From Paenibacillus sp. YN15 (GTDB taxonomy: Bacteria > Bacillota > Bacilli > Paenibacillales > NBRC-103111): a DNA stretch of 64,000 bases. Of this stretch, positions 17,213 to 26,145 are shown in pieces. The stretch is from contig NZ_QMFA01000030.1 of assembly GCF_003285005.1 (NCBI RefSeq), forward strand, positions 23,203 through 87,202. Direction: 5' to 3'. Below the pieces are notes generated by a model. It was given only the letters and a program-made list of their open reading frames with translations. It was not told the origin of the DNA and did no database searches. The position numbers were made by a program, and so were the translations under genes. Each line of letters opens with the position of its first letter. Position 1 is the stretch's first letter.

Positions 17213-18562
17213 ATGAAGCCGGGAAGGGGCGGAAACGGAATGGACAATTACCGGATGCAGATAGAGCTGACGGCGGAGCAGGAGTATGACGTGATGGTTT
17301 TCGGGGGAGGGGCGGCAGGCTGTGCCGCAGCCATTCAGGCTGCGCGGCTGGGGGCAAGGGTTGCGCTGGTGGAGAAAAATGGAGTGCTGGGCGGAACGGC
17401 TACAGTGGCGGCCGTGAACTTTCCCGGGCTGTTCCATGCCTGGCCGCGGCAGGTGATTGCCGGAGTGGGATGGGAAATCATTGAAGAGACAGTGCGCCGG
17501 GGAGGGGCAACGCTGCCTGACCTGTCGCGCCCTTACCCGACAAACAAGCATTATTTGCATCAGGTGAGAGTGAACGGGTTTGTCTACAGCAAGGTCCTGG
17601 ATGATCTTTGTCTGGAGACCGGCGTGGAGCTGAAGCTTCATACTATGCCGGTTCAGATTTCGGACGGCGGCGACGGGGCTTGGAGGCATGTGGTGCTGGC
17701 AGGTCTGTCCGGCCCTGCCGTCTGCCGCGCCAAGAAGCTGGTGGATGCCACGGGAGACGCCAATGTGGCCGGGATGATGGGATATGCCAGGGAGCGGGGG
17801 AGCGTTCTGCAGCCGGGAACATTGGCGTACGAGCTGGACGGCTACAGGATGGAGGATATCGACAAGGAGCGGCTGCGGGAGGAATACCGCCTTGCCCGGG
17901 AGGCGGGCGAGGTGCTCATCACGGATCATGTGCCCGGCGAGCTTCCCTATTGGAGTGAGCTTCAGTCACGGGGCGGAAGCCGCATGCATGTCACCGGGAT
18001 TGACGGCTCCACCTCCGCAGGAAAAACCCAGGCAGAGCTCAAGGCCCGGGACTCCCTGTGGCGGACCTACCGGCTGCTGCGGCGTGTGCCGGGATGTGAG
18101 GGGCTGGTTGTCCGCTTTGCCGCCACGGAATGCGGCATCCGTGAAACCTGCCGGATTGCCGGGGAGAAGCGGGTTACCCTCGAGGCGTATACAAGCGGCC
18201 GGATCTGGCCCGATGCCGTCTGCTACAGCTATTATCCCATTGACATCCACAGCGACAAGGACAGCACCATCGACAAGCGGTATTTGGCCGAGGGGGTTGT
18301 TCCCACCATCCCTTACGGGGCGCTGATTCCCCAGGGGAGCGACCATCTTCTGGCCGCGGGGCGCTGCATCTCCGGCGACAGGGAGGCCAGCTCGGCCTAC
18401 CGGGTGCAGGCGACTTGCATGGCCACGGGACAGGCGGCGGGAGCCGCTGCCGCTATGGCCGCCGCCCGCAACATTTCCGTCCGGCAAGTGCCCATTGAAG
18501 AATTGCAGGATACCCTGCGCCGCCACAAAGCGGTGCTGCCCGACGGCTCGATTGTGGAGTAA
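17213..18562 (+). CDS. FAD-dependent oxidoreductase (FAD_oxidored family)
   Basis: A flavoprotein of about 449 residues. The dinucleotide-binding motif MVFGGGAAGCAAAIQAARLG is followed by ALVEKNGVLGGTATVAAVN, and the C-terminal flavin-binding segment LAAGRCISGDREASSAYRVQ is present. Members of this group are found with sugar and glycoside catabolism genes in Paenibacillus, but few have known substrates. ATG 17213 with GAGGAG 4 nt upstream is chosen; ATG 17240 is an alternative. Regulation by the divergent AraC protein is likely. A second member of the same broad family lies at 47530-49107. Confidence 0.83.
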   Translation: MKPGRGGNGMDNYRMQIELTAEQEYDVMVFGGGAAGCAAAIQAARLGARVALVEKNGVLGGTATVAAVNFPGLFHAWPRQVIAGVGWEIIEETVRRGGATLPDLSRPYPTNKHYLHQVRVNGFVYSKVLDDLCLETGVELKLHTMPVQISDGGDGAWRHVVLAGLSGPAVCRAKKLVDATGDANVAGMMGYARERGSVLQPGTLAYELDGYRMEDIDKERLREEYRLAREAGEVLITDHVPGELPYWSELQSRGGSRMHVTGIDGSTSAGKTQAELKARDSLWRTYRLLRRVPGCEGLVVRFAATECGIRETCRIAGEKRVTLEAYTSGRIWPDAVCYSYYPIDIHSDKDSTIDKRYLAEGVVPTIPYGALIPQGSDHLLAAGRCISGDREASSAYRVQATCMATGQAAGAAAAMAAARNISVRQVPIEELQDTLRRHKAVLPDGSIVE

Positions 18563-18574
18563 CGGGCAAAGAAT

Positions 18575-18604
18575 AACCCGGGCCCTTTGCAGGTGTCCCG
18601 GGTT
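18575..18604. terminator. Hairpin between convergent genes
   Basis: Perfect stem AACCCGGG / CCCGGGTT with a 14-nt loop, followed by a T-rich but interrupted tail. It is a probable weak terminator for the FAD oxidoreductase. Confidence 0.5.
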
Positions 18605-18615
18605 GTTATCTGTTC

Positions 18616-19713
18616 TCAGCCCTTCCGCCACCAGCGGGTGGACGAATGCGGCGGCCGCCCCAGCAGCACCGGCTCCCCGATCCGCGGGGTGGCTATGGCG
18701 ACGCCTTGTTTCTCCGCCGCGGCAACGGCCCGCTCCACCGGCTCGGTCCAGGCATGCAGGGACAGGGTGAACGCTCCCCAATGGATGGGCAGCAAGAGCT
18801 TCCCGCCCACATCCTGGTGAGCCTGCACTGTCTCCTCCGGAAGCATGTGGATTGCCGCCCACCGTTCATTGTACTGGCCGCATTCCATCAGCGTCAGGTC
18901 AAAGGGACCGTAACGCTTGCCGATCTCCTGAAAGTGGGGGCCATACCCGCTGTCCCCACTGAAGAAAATCCTCTCCTGTCCCCCGTCCAGCACCCAGGAG
19001 CACCAAAGAGTAGTGTTGCGGTCCGTCAGGCTTCTGCCGGAGAAATGGCGGGATGGGGCGCAGAAGAGCTTCAACCCCTGCAGCCCCAGTTCGTCCCACC
19101 AATCCGCCTCGGTAATTTTCTCTGCCGGCACACCCCACCGTTCCAGATGGGCGCCCACTCCAAGCGGCACGAAGAAATGCCCAACCTTCGAGCGGAGCTT
19201 GCGGATCGTGCCGTAATCCAGATGGTCGTAGTGATCGTGGGACAAGAGCACCGCATCAATCGGGGGCAGGTCCTTCACATCTGCAGGGGGCGTATCGCTG
19301 TACCGTTTCCCTCCGACAAAAGGAACGGGAGACGGCGCTGTGCCGAACATGGGATCAAGCAGCAGCGTCAGCCCATTGATCTGCACCAGCAGGGAGGAGT
19401 GGCCCAGCCATATCACCTTGGACTGGGCTGCATTTTCCAAATCAGCCGGATTCAGCTTCCCGGCAGTTTCACCGCGTCGGGGCCGGCTGTTGGGGATGCC
19501 CCGGATCATATCCTTCCCGGCGGACAGCATATCGCGGAAACCGGCGTTCATGCTGGTGGGAATCAGATTCACAAACTTGTTCTTCGCATAATGGGCCGAG
19601 CTGTGGACAGCCTGCAGCCTGCTCCCGGCCGCTTTGGCCCCCAGCGGGGGATACAGGCGCACAATCAGAAAAACCGCCAATAAGACCAACATTGCACCAA
19701 ACAAAATCGTCAC
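18616..19713 (-). CDS. MBL-fold metallo-hydrolase, membrane-anchored (NAPE-PLD/UlaG-like)
   Basis: A metallo-beta-lactamase-superfamily hydrolase of 365 residues. One N-terminal membrane segment (about residues 2-24) is followed by a linker and the catalytic domain. It shows VIWLGHSSLLVQING, LLLDPMFG, the metal-binding HDHYDH of VLLSHDHYDHLDYG and the later FFSGDSGYG. This pattern matches the family of NAPE-phospholipase-D-like and UlaG-like enzymes, which cleave phosphodiesters or lactones. GTG 19713 with GAGGGA upstream is the start. The real substrate is unknown. Confidence 0.85.
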   Translation of the reverse strand: MTILFGAMLVLLAVFLIVRLYPPLGAKAAGSRLQAVHSSAHYAKNKFVNLIPTSMNAGFRDMLSAGKDMIRGIPNSRPRRGETAGKLNPADLENAAQSKVIWLGHSSLLVQINGLTLLLDPMFGTAPSPVPFVGGKRYSDTPPADVKDLPPIDAVLLSHDHYDHLDYGTIRKLRSKVGHFFVPLGVGAHLERWGVPAEKITEADWWDELGLQGLKLFCAPSRHFSGRSLTDRNTTLWCSWVLDGGQERIFFSGDSGYGPHFQEIGKRYGPFDLTLMECGQYNERWAAIHMLPEETVQAHQDVGGKLLLPIHWGAFTLSLHAWTEPVERAVAAAEKQGVAIATPRIGEPVLLGRPPHSSTRWWRKG

Positions 19714-19904
19714 GCTCTATCCCTCGCTTATATAGGCCGTCATTGGGCCGGCAAATTCCGCATCTCCGCAGATTCCACATGGTTTCCACACAGAATCCGC
19801 AAGATCACCGGTTATCTTAAGAATACCGGAAACGGAAACGCTGCTCAAGGAGATGGGGCGGCCAATCCGCTGGGACTGGCATATTCCTCCTGTTCCTTAT
19901 GCAA

Positions 19905-21116
19905 TCAAAACCAGGAGGACGGGGAATCAGGCTCTTGCCTGATCCATTGCTTGCCATCCGCGCTGTCCAACCGGTACCAGACGGCTCCGGATTGATCGGT
20001 CCAAGAGACGCTTGGGTCGATAGATTGTCCGTCTAAAACAAACTCCGTTTGGAAATTGCTATACGGAAATTGGTACAGGGTGTGACGCCCGGCAAGCTGG
20101 ATGCTGCCGTCCAGCTTGACTACGTCAAGAGGTTCGGAAAAATCAGGATTGACCCATACCTCTCCCCAGCTTGTGCGGACATGGTACATGTTAAAGGCCT
20201 CTGCCCGTTCATAGCTGGTGACAGTCTGCGGATGCACAACCGGCGCCAGGCCATGCCAATAAACCGGATTCTCGAAAACCGGCGTATCCGATGACAGGAC
20301 AAGCTTTTGCTCCTCCCGCACAATAGGAATTCCGGGCGCAGTCACATAATGGGTTCCATATGGGGTCTCAACCCGGTAAGCGGAGTCATAAACATTGACA
20401 TACTTCCCGGTGACATGGAACGTTTCTCCAAATGCCCACCTGAACAAAGGCCCTGCCATGCTGCCCATCGGGCCCATATATGTGGGGTCATTCAGAAGAG
20501 TGTCGCCCCTGTAATAGGCGTAGCTGTCCACCGGCTGTATATAGCCGATCTTTCTCACAGGAAGACGCACCCACTGCTCCCCCAGCCAGGAGGTTTGAAT
20601 GCGCACCCATTTCAGCTCCTCGGGGTCATTGGTGTAGAACCACTGTTTCTCCGCCCCTGTAACGGTGACCTCCTGGGGGGAAAGCACTGCCGTGGGTTCT
20701 GCAGAAGCATCCTTGTCCGCATAGAGGGGGGTATCGGTAAACAGAGTGAGCTGCTCCGGGGGAGGCACATCTACAGTCCACGGTTCCGGGCTAATCCATT
20801 TGGGCCCCAGATAGGTGTCAATTTTCCACCAGCATTTGCCTCTGGCCCAGCCGCGTTCGGCCAGGAGCACACGGATTCCTTCCTGGGGACCCAGTATCCC
20901 CTCTGACTTTCCAGTTATAGAATCGTCCGGATCGTTGTAAAAGGGGGTGGACTCAGAAATAGCAATGGAGGCGGGGATAAGCAGAGATTCCGGCGGAAAG
21001 CTCTGGAACCTGATTTTTCGGTCAGGTTCCGGAAGGGCATCGTCTGCCGCACGGACAGAAACCAATGGGCAAAGCAAAAGCAAAGCGGCAAGGCTCAAAA
21101 CCAGCTTCATCTTCAT
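19905..21116 (-). CDS. Secreted protein with repeated SH3-like/GW-like modules
   Basis: A 403-residue exported protein with a clear signal peptide (hydrophobic residues 5-22, cleavage near VRAAD). The mature part is a series of about five modules of 70-80 residues, each ending in a Trp-rich strand: GPKWISPEPW, WLGEQWVRLP, SWGEVWVNPD and DGKQWIRQEP. This resembles bacterial SH3 or GW cell-wall-binding modules. No catalytic domain is visible, so a cell-wall-associated or scaffold role is inferred. AAGGAG lies 9 nt before the ATG. Confidence 0.65.
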   Translation of the reverse strand: MKMKLVLSLAALLLLCPLVSVRAADDALPEPDRKIRFQSFPPESLLIPASIAISESTPFYNDPDDSITGKSEGILGPQEGIRVLLAERGWARGKCWWKIDTYLGPKWISPEPWTVDVPPPEQLTLFTDTPLYADKDASAEPTAVLSPQEVTVTGAEKQWFYTNDPEELKWVRIQTSWLGEQWVRLPVRKIGYIQPVDSYAYYRGDTLLNDPTYMGPMGSMAGPLFRWAFGETFHVTGKYVNVYDSAYRVETPYGTHYVTAPGIPIVREEQKLVLSSDTPVFENPVYWHGLAPVVHPQTVTSYERAEAFNMYHVRTSWGEVWVNPDFSEPLDVVKLDGSIQLAGRHTLYQFPYSNFQTEFVLDGQSIDPSVSWTDQSGAVWYRLDSADGKQWIRQEPDSPSSWF

Positions 21117-21485
21117 GGAAAGAAACTCCTTTTTGAAAAATGGGTATCCGTATCCTATTCGCCGTCCATACGGCCTTTCCTGTAGGTGGAAAACGAGTTT
21201 TGGCGATAGCTCCGTCCGCGAAATCGCCAGAAGTGCGTATATTGGCCAAATAACGTACCGTCGGTCCGCTGGCGGAGACGGCGTCCCGGATAGACGGAGC
21301 CAGCCGGATGCGGACTTTCCGCTCCATCACCCTGCCCCTGATACTGGTGTTCTTCTTCGCCCAGAAGAAGTTCATTGAGGGTGTAGCTATGACGGGGTTG
21401 AAGTAGGGAGCAGGGCAAATAAGGCATATGCCCATGCAAAGAACCGCCGGGAGGAGTCCTGGCGGTTTGTATGTTTTCCGGTATA
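21117..21485. other. Intergenic gap without a supported gene
   Basis: About 370 bases. Open frames exist on the minus strand but lack ribosome-binding sites and conserved patterns. A short hairpin AACCGCC / GGCGGTT (21441-21467) may terminate the downstream minus-strand gene. Confidence 0.5.
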
Positions 21486-22385
21486 CTATTGGCGCTCTCC
21501 GTTTACTTCCGCTGCCAAGGCCTGCAGGCGCAATTGATCCAGTCCGGTCGCTTTGGCGATTACCTCAAGACTCATTCCCATCGCCATCATGCTGCGGGCT
21601 GTTTCCAGCTTTCCTTCCAGCTTGCCCTCCAGCTTGCCTTCCAGTTTCCCCTCTTCCCGAAGGCGTTTGTCGATCTGGAACTTGTTCAGTACATCCATGA
21701 TGGCCTGCTCTTCTTCGGGATTCAACATTCTGGACATGCCCAACACCTCCATTAATTGAGTCATATTGATTTCTGCAACCAAATCCAGCAGCATTTCATA
21801 ACGGCTATCCTTGCGGTGCTTTCCATATTCCTTCAGCAGGTAACCAATCTCCTTCTTTACATCGGAGCGCCGTGTCAGGAGGCGAATAAACCGGTTTTCC
21901 TCCGGGCTTAATTCATCCACCACAACCCACTGCATGGCAATATCGCTGTTTCTCAAGACATAGATTCCGGGACGCTTCCGGTCCAGCCTCAAGCCGTGGG
22001 TCTGCTCCAGATGCTCGGCAAGCTTCGACGGAAAAGAACTGCAGACGCTGCTGACGGTCAGCTCTTCCACAGGCAGTGAATTTACTTCACGTCCAAGTGT
22101 TTTGTAGAGATAGGCATAGGCCTTTACCTTGTAATAATCATCGATGCTAAAATAATCCTCCGGCGATTTGTATTCCACAATGTTATATTCCCGGAAAAGC
22201 TCGGCAATATTTTTCAAAATGGGAATATTGCGCTTTTTTCTAATGACGAGGATATCAATTTGCAATGGTTTGCGGGAAAGCTGGACCTCTTCCTGAATAT
22301 CCAACGCATCTTCATATTCCTGCAGCTCCAGGCGCAATGCACTGGCAAACACGGGATGCCAATGCATCCGTTCCTGCTTCTCCAT
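21486..22385 (-). CDS. Rpn/PD-(D/E)XK-family nuclease-like protein with GKLE repeats
   Basis: A protein of about 299 residues. The N-terminal half has the PD-(D/E)XK core, with the acidic residue in LQIDILVIRK and the E-x-K of YNIVEYKSPEDYFSIDDYYK. It resembles the Rpn recombination-promoting nuclease/putative transposase group, common in many copies in Paenibacillaceae. Near the C-terminus, after LREE, four tandem GKLE units are encoded by an almost perfect 12-bp repeat (about 21603-21652). ATG 22385 with a GGGGGCGG purine stretch is preferred to the upstream frame extension. The biological role (DNA cleavage or genome rearrangement) is inferred from the family. Confidence 0.72.
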   Translation of the reverse strand: MEKQERMHWHPVFASALRLELQEYEDALDIQEEVQLSRKPLQIDILVIRKKRNIPILKNIAELFREYNIVEYKSPEDYFSIDDYYKVKAYAYLYKTLGREVNSLPVEELTVSSVCSSFPSKLAEHLEQTHGLRLDRKRPGIYVLRNSDIAMQWVVVDELSPEENRFIRLLTRRSDVKKEIGYLLKEYGKHRKDSRYEMLLDLVAEINMTQLMEVLGMSRMLNPEEEQAIMDVLNKFQIDKRLREEGKLEGKLEGKLEGKLETARSMMAMGMSLEVIAKATGLDQLRLQALAAEVNGERQ

Positions 22386-22622
22386 GATCCGCCCCCCTTG
22401 GCATAAGTATACCATAGTGCATGGAAGGCCGACAGATACAGCTTTGTCCCGCTTTGTCGGCGGCAGGAACGGCGGCTTCCCGATAACTCCGGCGCCGCGG
22501 GGGAAAAAACGGTTGAAACTCTAAGAGTCTGGAAAATCCCATTTATCCCCTCCGCTGCGGATTCTTTTGTCCTGATATCCCCGCTCCCTGCATAAGCATG
22601 TTTGGGAGAGGAGTGAGGATAC

Positions 22623-22970
22623 ATGGACAAGAAGGTAAAGCGCTACTACGATTTAAAGCAGAAGCAAAAGGAACTGGAGCAGGAGCTGTCGGAGCTGCGC
22701 ACGGAAATTCTGCAGCACAGCGAAGGTCTGAACGCGCAGGAATGGGAAGCGGGCAGCTACCGGGTGAAGCTGGTGCTGCAGGAGCGCAAGGAGTACGACG
22801 AGGAGAGGCTGTACCAGGCATTGCCCGATCCCCAGGTGTGGCGGCTGCTGTCCAAACCCGATGCGGCCAAAATTGCCGGACTTGTGAAGCTGAAGGTGAT
22901 TCCCGAGGAGAAGCTGAAAGGTACCTACGATACCAAAAGCGTTCCGCTGCTTTATGTGGAGCGGAAGTAG
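22623..22970 (+). CDS. Small coiled-coil protein of unknown function
   Basis: A 115-residue charged protein. The first 35 residues (YYDLKQKQKELEQELSELRT) predict a coiled coil, followed by a compact domain with WEAGSYRVKLVLQERKEYDE and a basic C-terminus. I do not recognise the family. It has a good ribosome-binding site (GTGAGG 4 nt before the ATG), a strong terminator right after the stop and codon use like its neighbours, so it is a real gene. Confidence 0.7.
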   Translation: MDKKVKRYYDLKQKQKELEQELSELRTEILQHSEGLNAQEWEAGSYRVKLVLQERKEYDEERLYQALPDPQVWRLLSKPDAAKIAGLVKLKVIPEEKLKGTYDTKSVPLLYVERK

Positions 22971-22971
22971 C

Positions 22972-22994
22972 AGCCGGCGTTGGCCGGCTTTTTT
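22972..22994 (+). terminator. Terminator of the small coiled-coil gene
   Basis: Stem AGCCGGC / GCCGGCT with a 4-nt loop and six T, starting directly behind the stop codon. Confidence 0.9.
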
Positions 22995-23178
22995 GGCGCC
23001 AGTCCAGCCGGACAGAGAATCCGCTATCGAGCGGGAATCCGTCCGTGAGATGCGCCAAAGACGGCAAATTTGAAAAGTAACGGATCGTCGGTCCGGATAG
23101 TTGGCGTCATGGAGGATACAGCTTTCAGGAAATGTTGAAGAAAGCGGATATGCATGGAAGAAAACCTTCCCAAAATAA

Positions 23179-23208
23179 TTGTTCCTTATGGGGAATTGCG
23201 TGTATAGT
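23179..23208 (+). promoter_or_regulatory. Candidate sigma-A promoter of the PAS kinase gene
   Basis: TTGTTC (23179-23184), an 18-nt spacer and TATAGT (23203-23208), about 47 nt before the ATG. Confidence 0.5.
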
Positions 23209-23254
23209 AGGAATTGGCAGGACTTTAGTCTTGGGTGAACAGGAAGGAGTAGAC

Positions 23255-25069
23255 ATGGAACCCAATTCATCCGTGCATAGCGAGCACTGTGACCAGCAAG
23301 TATTCATGCGCAAGTGGAATTCAAGCTCTCTTTTTCATCCCCAATCCGCGCCGGTATTTCTTTTGAACCCACAGGGGGAGTTTATCCAGGCCAACTTCAA
23401 ATTCAAGGAAGTGTTTGGCGCTCAAATCATTGGCCGGCATTATCATGAGGTGATGCACGAAGAGGATATTTCCCGAGCAGATGAGATTTTCCTGCGGACG
23501 CTGAAGGGGGAGACGGTAACGGCGGACGGCATGGAATTCCAATGTCCGGAGGGGGTGAGGTTTTATCAGATCACCACCATGCCCATGTTCGAGGGGGAAG
23601 TCGTCAACGGAGTTTTCTGCATTGTTCTGGATGTCACGGAGCATAAGATGGCCGAGGAGGCTCTGCGCAGGAGTGAGGCTGCTCTTCGGTTGTCTCTTCA
23701 CATAGCCGGATTGGGCAAGTGGGAATGGGATATACGCCACAAGTCCATTCATCTCTCCGAAGAAATGTACGTGATTCTCGGGTTGCCGCAGGACAGTACA
23801 AAAGAAGAGATTTTTGCCTGTTGGGAGAGGGTGCACCCAGAGGATCTTGCCCAGTTTAACCTGACAATGAAACGTCTTTTGGAGGGACATCCATCCAGCG
23901 TTCGGTTGCGGTATCATCATCCGGACGGGTCTGTCCGTCATCTGGAGATGATGGGGGAGCTTCTCTCCGATGAACGGATTCGCATAAACCGGCTCATCGT
24001 CACCACCCGGGATATAACCGAAACCGTAGAGAATGAGGAGAAGCTTCGCAACAGCGAGGAGCTGTACAGGCTGATCTCGGAGAATTCCCAGGACTTTATT
24101 ACGTTAAGCGATGCAAACGGATGCATCTATTACGTGTCTCCCGGCGTCCGCCATCTGCTGGGGTATGAGCCCGAGGAAATGATGGGCAAGCAGCGCTCAT
24201 TTTACTATCATCCGGAGCATCGGAAGGACGCGGAGATGCCCCCGGGCAAGGATATGCACATTGCCACCGTGCGGTGCCTGCATAAGAACGGCCATTATGT
24301 ATGGATTGAGGTTTCCACCAAGCTGGTCTGTGATGAGAAAGGCAACATGACCAAGCAGTTGGGCATCGGTAGAGATATGACCGACCGAATGGCGGCTGAG
24401 GAGATTGTGCTGAGATCGGAAAAGCTTACGTTGACCGGACAGCTGGCTGCGGGCATTGCCCATGAGATCCGTAATCCGCTGACAGCCATCAAAGGCTTTT
24501 TGCAATTGCTGGACGGGGGATTTCCTTTGCGAAAGGACCATGTGGCGGTGATGAGCTCGGAGCTGATGCGGATTGAGAGCATCTTAAACGAGCTTTTGCT
24601 GTTGGCCAAGCCCCACGAGCTGAAGTTTTACCAGCGGGATGTCAACCAGATCATCCATCAGGTAGTGACCCTTATGGAGACGGAAGCCAATATGAAAAAT
24701 GTCGTGCTGAGCTTTTGGCCGTGGGAGGGCAGCATCCCGGTGGCGTGCGACGAAAACCAGTTGAAGCAGGTCTTCATCAACTTTATCAAGAACGGCATGG
24801 AATCGATGCCGGACGGGGGAGAGCTGTACGTACATACAGAGATCAGGGACCAGAAGGCGCTCGTAACCTTCAAGGATTTCGGCACAGGCATACCTGAAGA
24901 CGTGCTGGCGCGGATCGGCCAGCCTTTTCTCACCACCAAGGAAAAGGGGACGGGACTTGGGCTTGCCGTCAGCTTCAGCATTATCGAAAACCACAATGGA
25001 ACCGTTATGGTCAAAAGCGAGTTGGGCAAAGGAACGGTATTCACGGTACAGTTGCCTTTGGCCAAATAA
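23255..25069 (+). CDS. PAS-domain sensor histidine kinase, sporulation-kinase-like
   Basis: A soluble kinase of 604 residues without membrane segments. It has three PAS domains (about 30-130, 140-255 and 268-375), then HisKA with phosphoacceptor His403 in AAGIAHEIRNPLTAIKGFLQ, and an HATPase_c domain with the N-box QVFINFIKNGMESM and the G-boxes FGTGIPEDV and TTKEKGTGLGLAV. The H-box wording matches the KinA/KinE group that feeds phosphate to Spo0F in Bacillales, and no response regulator gene is adjacent. The frame can start at 23132, but ATG 23255 has GGAAGGAG 5 nt upstream. The signal is unknown. Confidence 0.87.
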   Translation: MEPNSSVHSEHCDQQVFMRKWNSSSLFHPQSAPVFLLNPQGEFIQANFKFKEVFGAQIIGRHYHEVMHEEDISRADEIFLRTLKGETVTADGMEFQCPEGVRFYQITTMPMFEGEVVNGVFCIVLDVTEHKMAEEALRRSEAALRLSLHIAGLGKWEWDIRHKSIHLSEEMYVILGLPQDSTKEEIFACWERVHPEDLAQFNLTMKRLLEGHPSSVRLRYHHPDGSVRHLEMMGELLSDERIRINRLIVTTRDITETVENEEKLRNSEELYRLISENSQDFITLSDANGCIYYVSPGVRHLLGYEPEEMMGKQRSFYYHPEHRKDAEMPPGKDMHIATVRCLHKNGHYVWIEVSTKLVCDEKGNMTKQLGIGRDMTDRMAAEEIVLRSEKLTLTGQLAAGIAHEIRNPLTAIKGFLQLLDGGFPLRKDHVAVMSSELMRIESILNELLLLAKPHELKFYQRDVNQIIHQVVTLMETEANMKNVVLSFWPWEGSIPVACDENQLKQVFINFIKNGMESMPDGGELYVHTEIRDQKALVTFKDFGTGIPEDVLARIGQPFLTTKEKGTGLGLAVSFSIIENHNGTVMVKSELGKGTVFTVQLPLAK

Positions 25070-25084
25070 ATATACATAGCCAAA

Positions 25085-25125
25085 AGCCGTCGCCGCCCAA
25101 AACGGGCAGATGACGGCTCTTTTTT
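25085..25125. terminator. Terminator after the PAS kinase
   Basis: Stem AGCCGTC / GACGGCT with an inner GCCC/GGGC and six T on the plus strand. Four T on the other strand may also help terminate the convergent YitT gene. Confidence 0.8.
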
Positions 25126-25182
25126 GACGTATACCGGGGGGGGAAGCTGCCTGCATATGCGCACTGCCGGCCTTCCCCAAGG

Positions 25183-26079
25183 TCATCCCAGCTCGCTCAT
25201 ATCCTGAATGGGGCTGACGCCCATGGTTGCTTTCGGGTCCACCTGCTCTACAATGTGCAGAACCGCCTCTCCCTGGCGCTTGGGAATGGTGAGATACAGC
25301 TCATTCGGCCTTGCCGCTGCATGGATCGGATTCAGGAAACCGATGCCGGGAGTTTCGGCCAACGCCTTTCGGACAGCCTCCGGGCGTGTAGTCCGAATCC
25401 AGACGGCTTGGTAGCGGTGCAGAAGCTTGGTGGTTTTTTTGGTGACGGTCATGGCTACGGCATAGGTGACGACAGAATAGACGGCTTGATCCCATCCAAA
25501 AATAAATCCCGCCAGCCCCAATAGAACCAGGTTCACCAGGGTGATCAGCTCGTCGGTGGACAGGGGCAGCCGCTTTCTCATATAGTAGGCCGCTGTCTGC
25601 ACACCGTCCATGGGCCCGGAATAGGCCAGCACCAGACCGGCGCCGATACCCAGGAAAACACCTCCGGCCAAGGCGGCCAAAGGCGGGTCCTCCACCAGGG
25701 GCGGGAAGGGATGCAGAATCAGGGTAATGCCGCTTAAGAGCAGGAAGCCGAAGGCGGTAAGGAAGAAGCGGCTCCGTTCCTTGGCGAAGCTGCTGTAAAC
25801 CACATACGGCAGGTTCAGAATAAACAGAATGAGGCCCATCTTCATCTCGGTCATGTGGGATAGGAGGCTGGATAAGCCGTGTATGCCACCTGGAATAATG
25901 CGGTTAGGAGTGAGAAACATTTCTAATCCGAAGGCGGCCAGGAATGCTCCGGCGCCTACCGGTATCAGCCGCTTCCACCCGGTCATGGCTCTGCAATGAA
26001 TGGCAGTTTTGGCATCGTTGCTTGAAAAATGGGATTCAGCGCTATTCCTGGCTTTCCGTTTTCGGTACAGAGGAAACAC
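25183..26079 (-). CDS. YitT-family membrane protein
   Basis: About 298 residues with five to six membrane segments (DUF161/YitT_membrane) and a C-terminal cytosolic DUF2179 domain (PGIGFLNPIHAA ... VLHIVEQVDPKATMGVSPI). Family markers are FGLEMFLTPNRIIPGGIHGLS, GIGAGLVLAYSGPMDGVQ and DELITLVNLVLLG. GTG 26079 with GGAGGGAG about 9 nt upstream is taken as start; ATG 25986 is an alternative without a clear ribosome-binding site. It lies 66 nt downstream of a second YitT gene. The transported substrate of the family is not established. Confidence 0.85.
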   Translation of the reverse strand: MFPLYRKRKARNSAESHFSSNDAKTAIHCRAMTGWKRLIPVGAGAFLAAFGLEMFLTPNRIIPGGIHGLSSLLSHMTEMKMGLILFILNLPYVVYSSFAKERSRFFLTAFGFLLLSGITLILHPFPPLVEDPPLAALAGGVFLGIGAGLVLAYSGPMDGVQTAAYYMRKRLPLSTDELITLVNLVLLGLAGFIFGWDQAVYSVVTYAVAMTVTKKTTKLLHRYQAVWIRTTRPEAVRKALAETPGIGFLNPIHAAARPNELYLTIPKRQGEAVLHIVEQVDPKATMGVSPIQDMSELG

Positions 26080-26145
26080 GCGCTTGTTCTCCCTCCTCTC
26101 TCAACTGAACAGGGTTTTTATAGTCGAAATAGTACAATCCTTTCG

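Noticed and set aside
21022..21435. Minus-strand frame covering the start of the SH3-like protein gene and the gap behind it
   Set aside because: It overlaps a gene with a clear signal peptide and ribosome-binding site in another frame, and its sequence shows no protein-like pattern.
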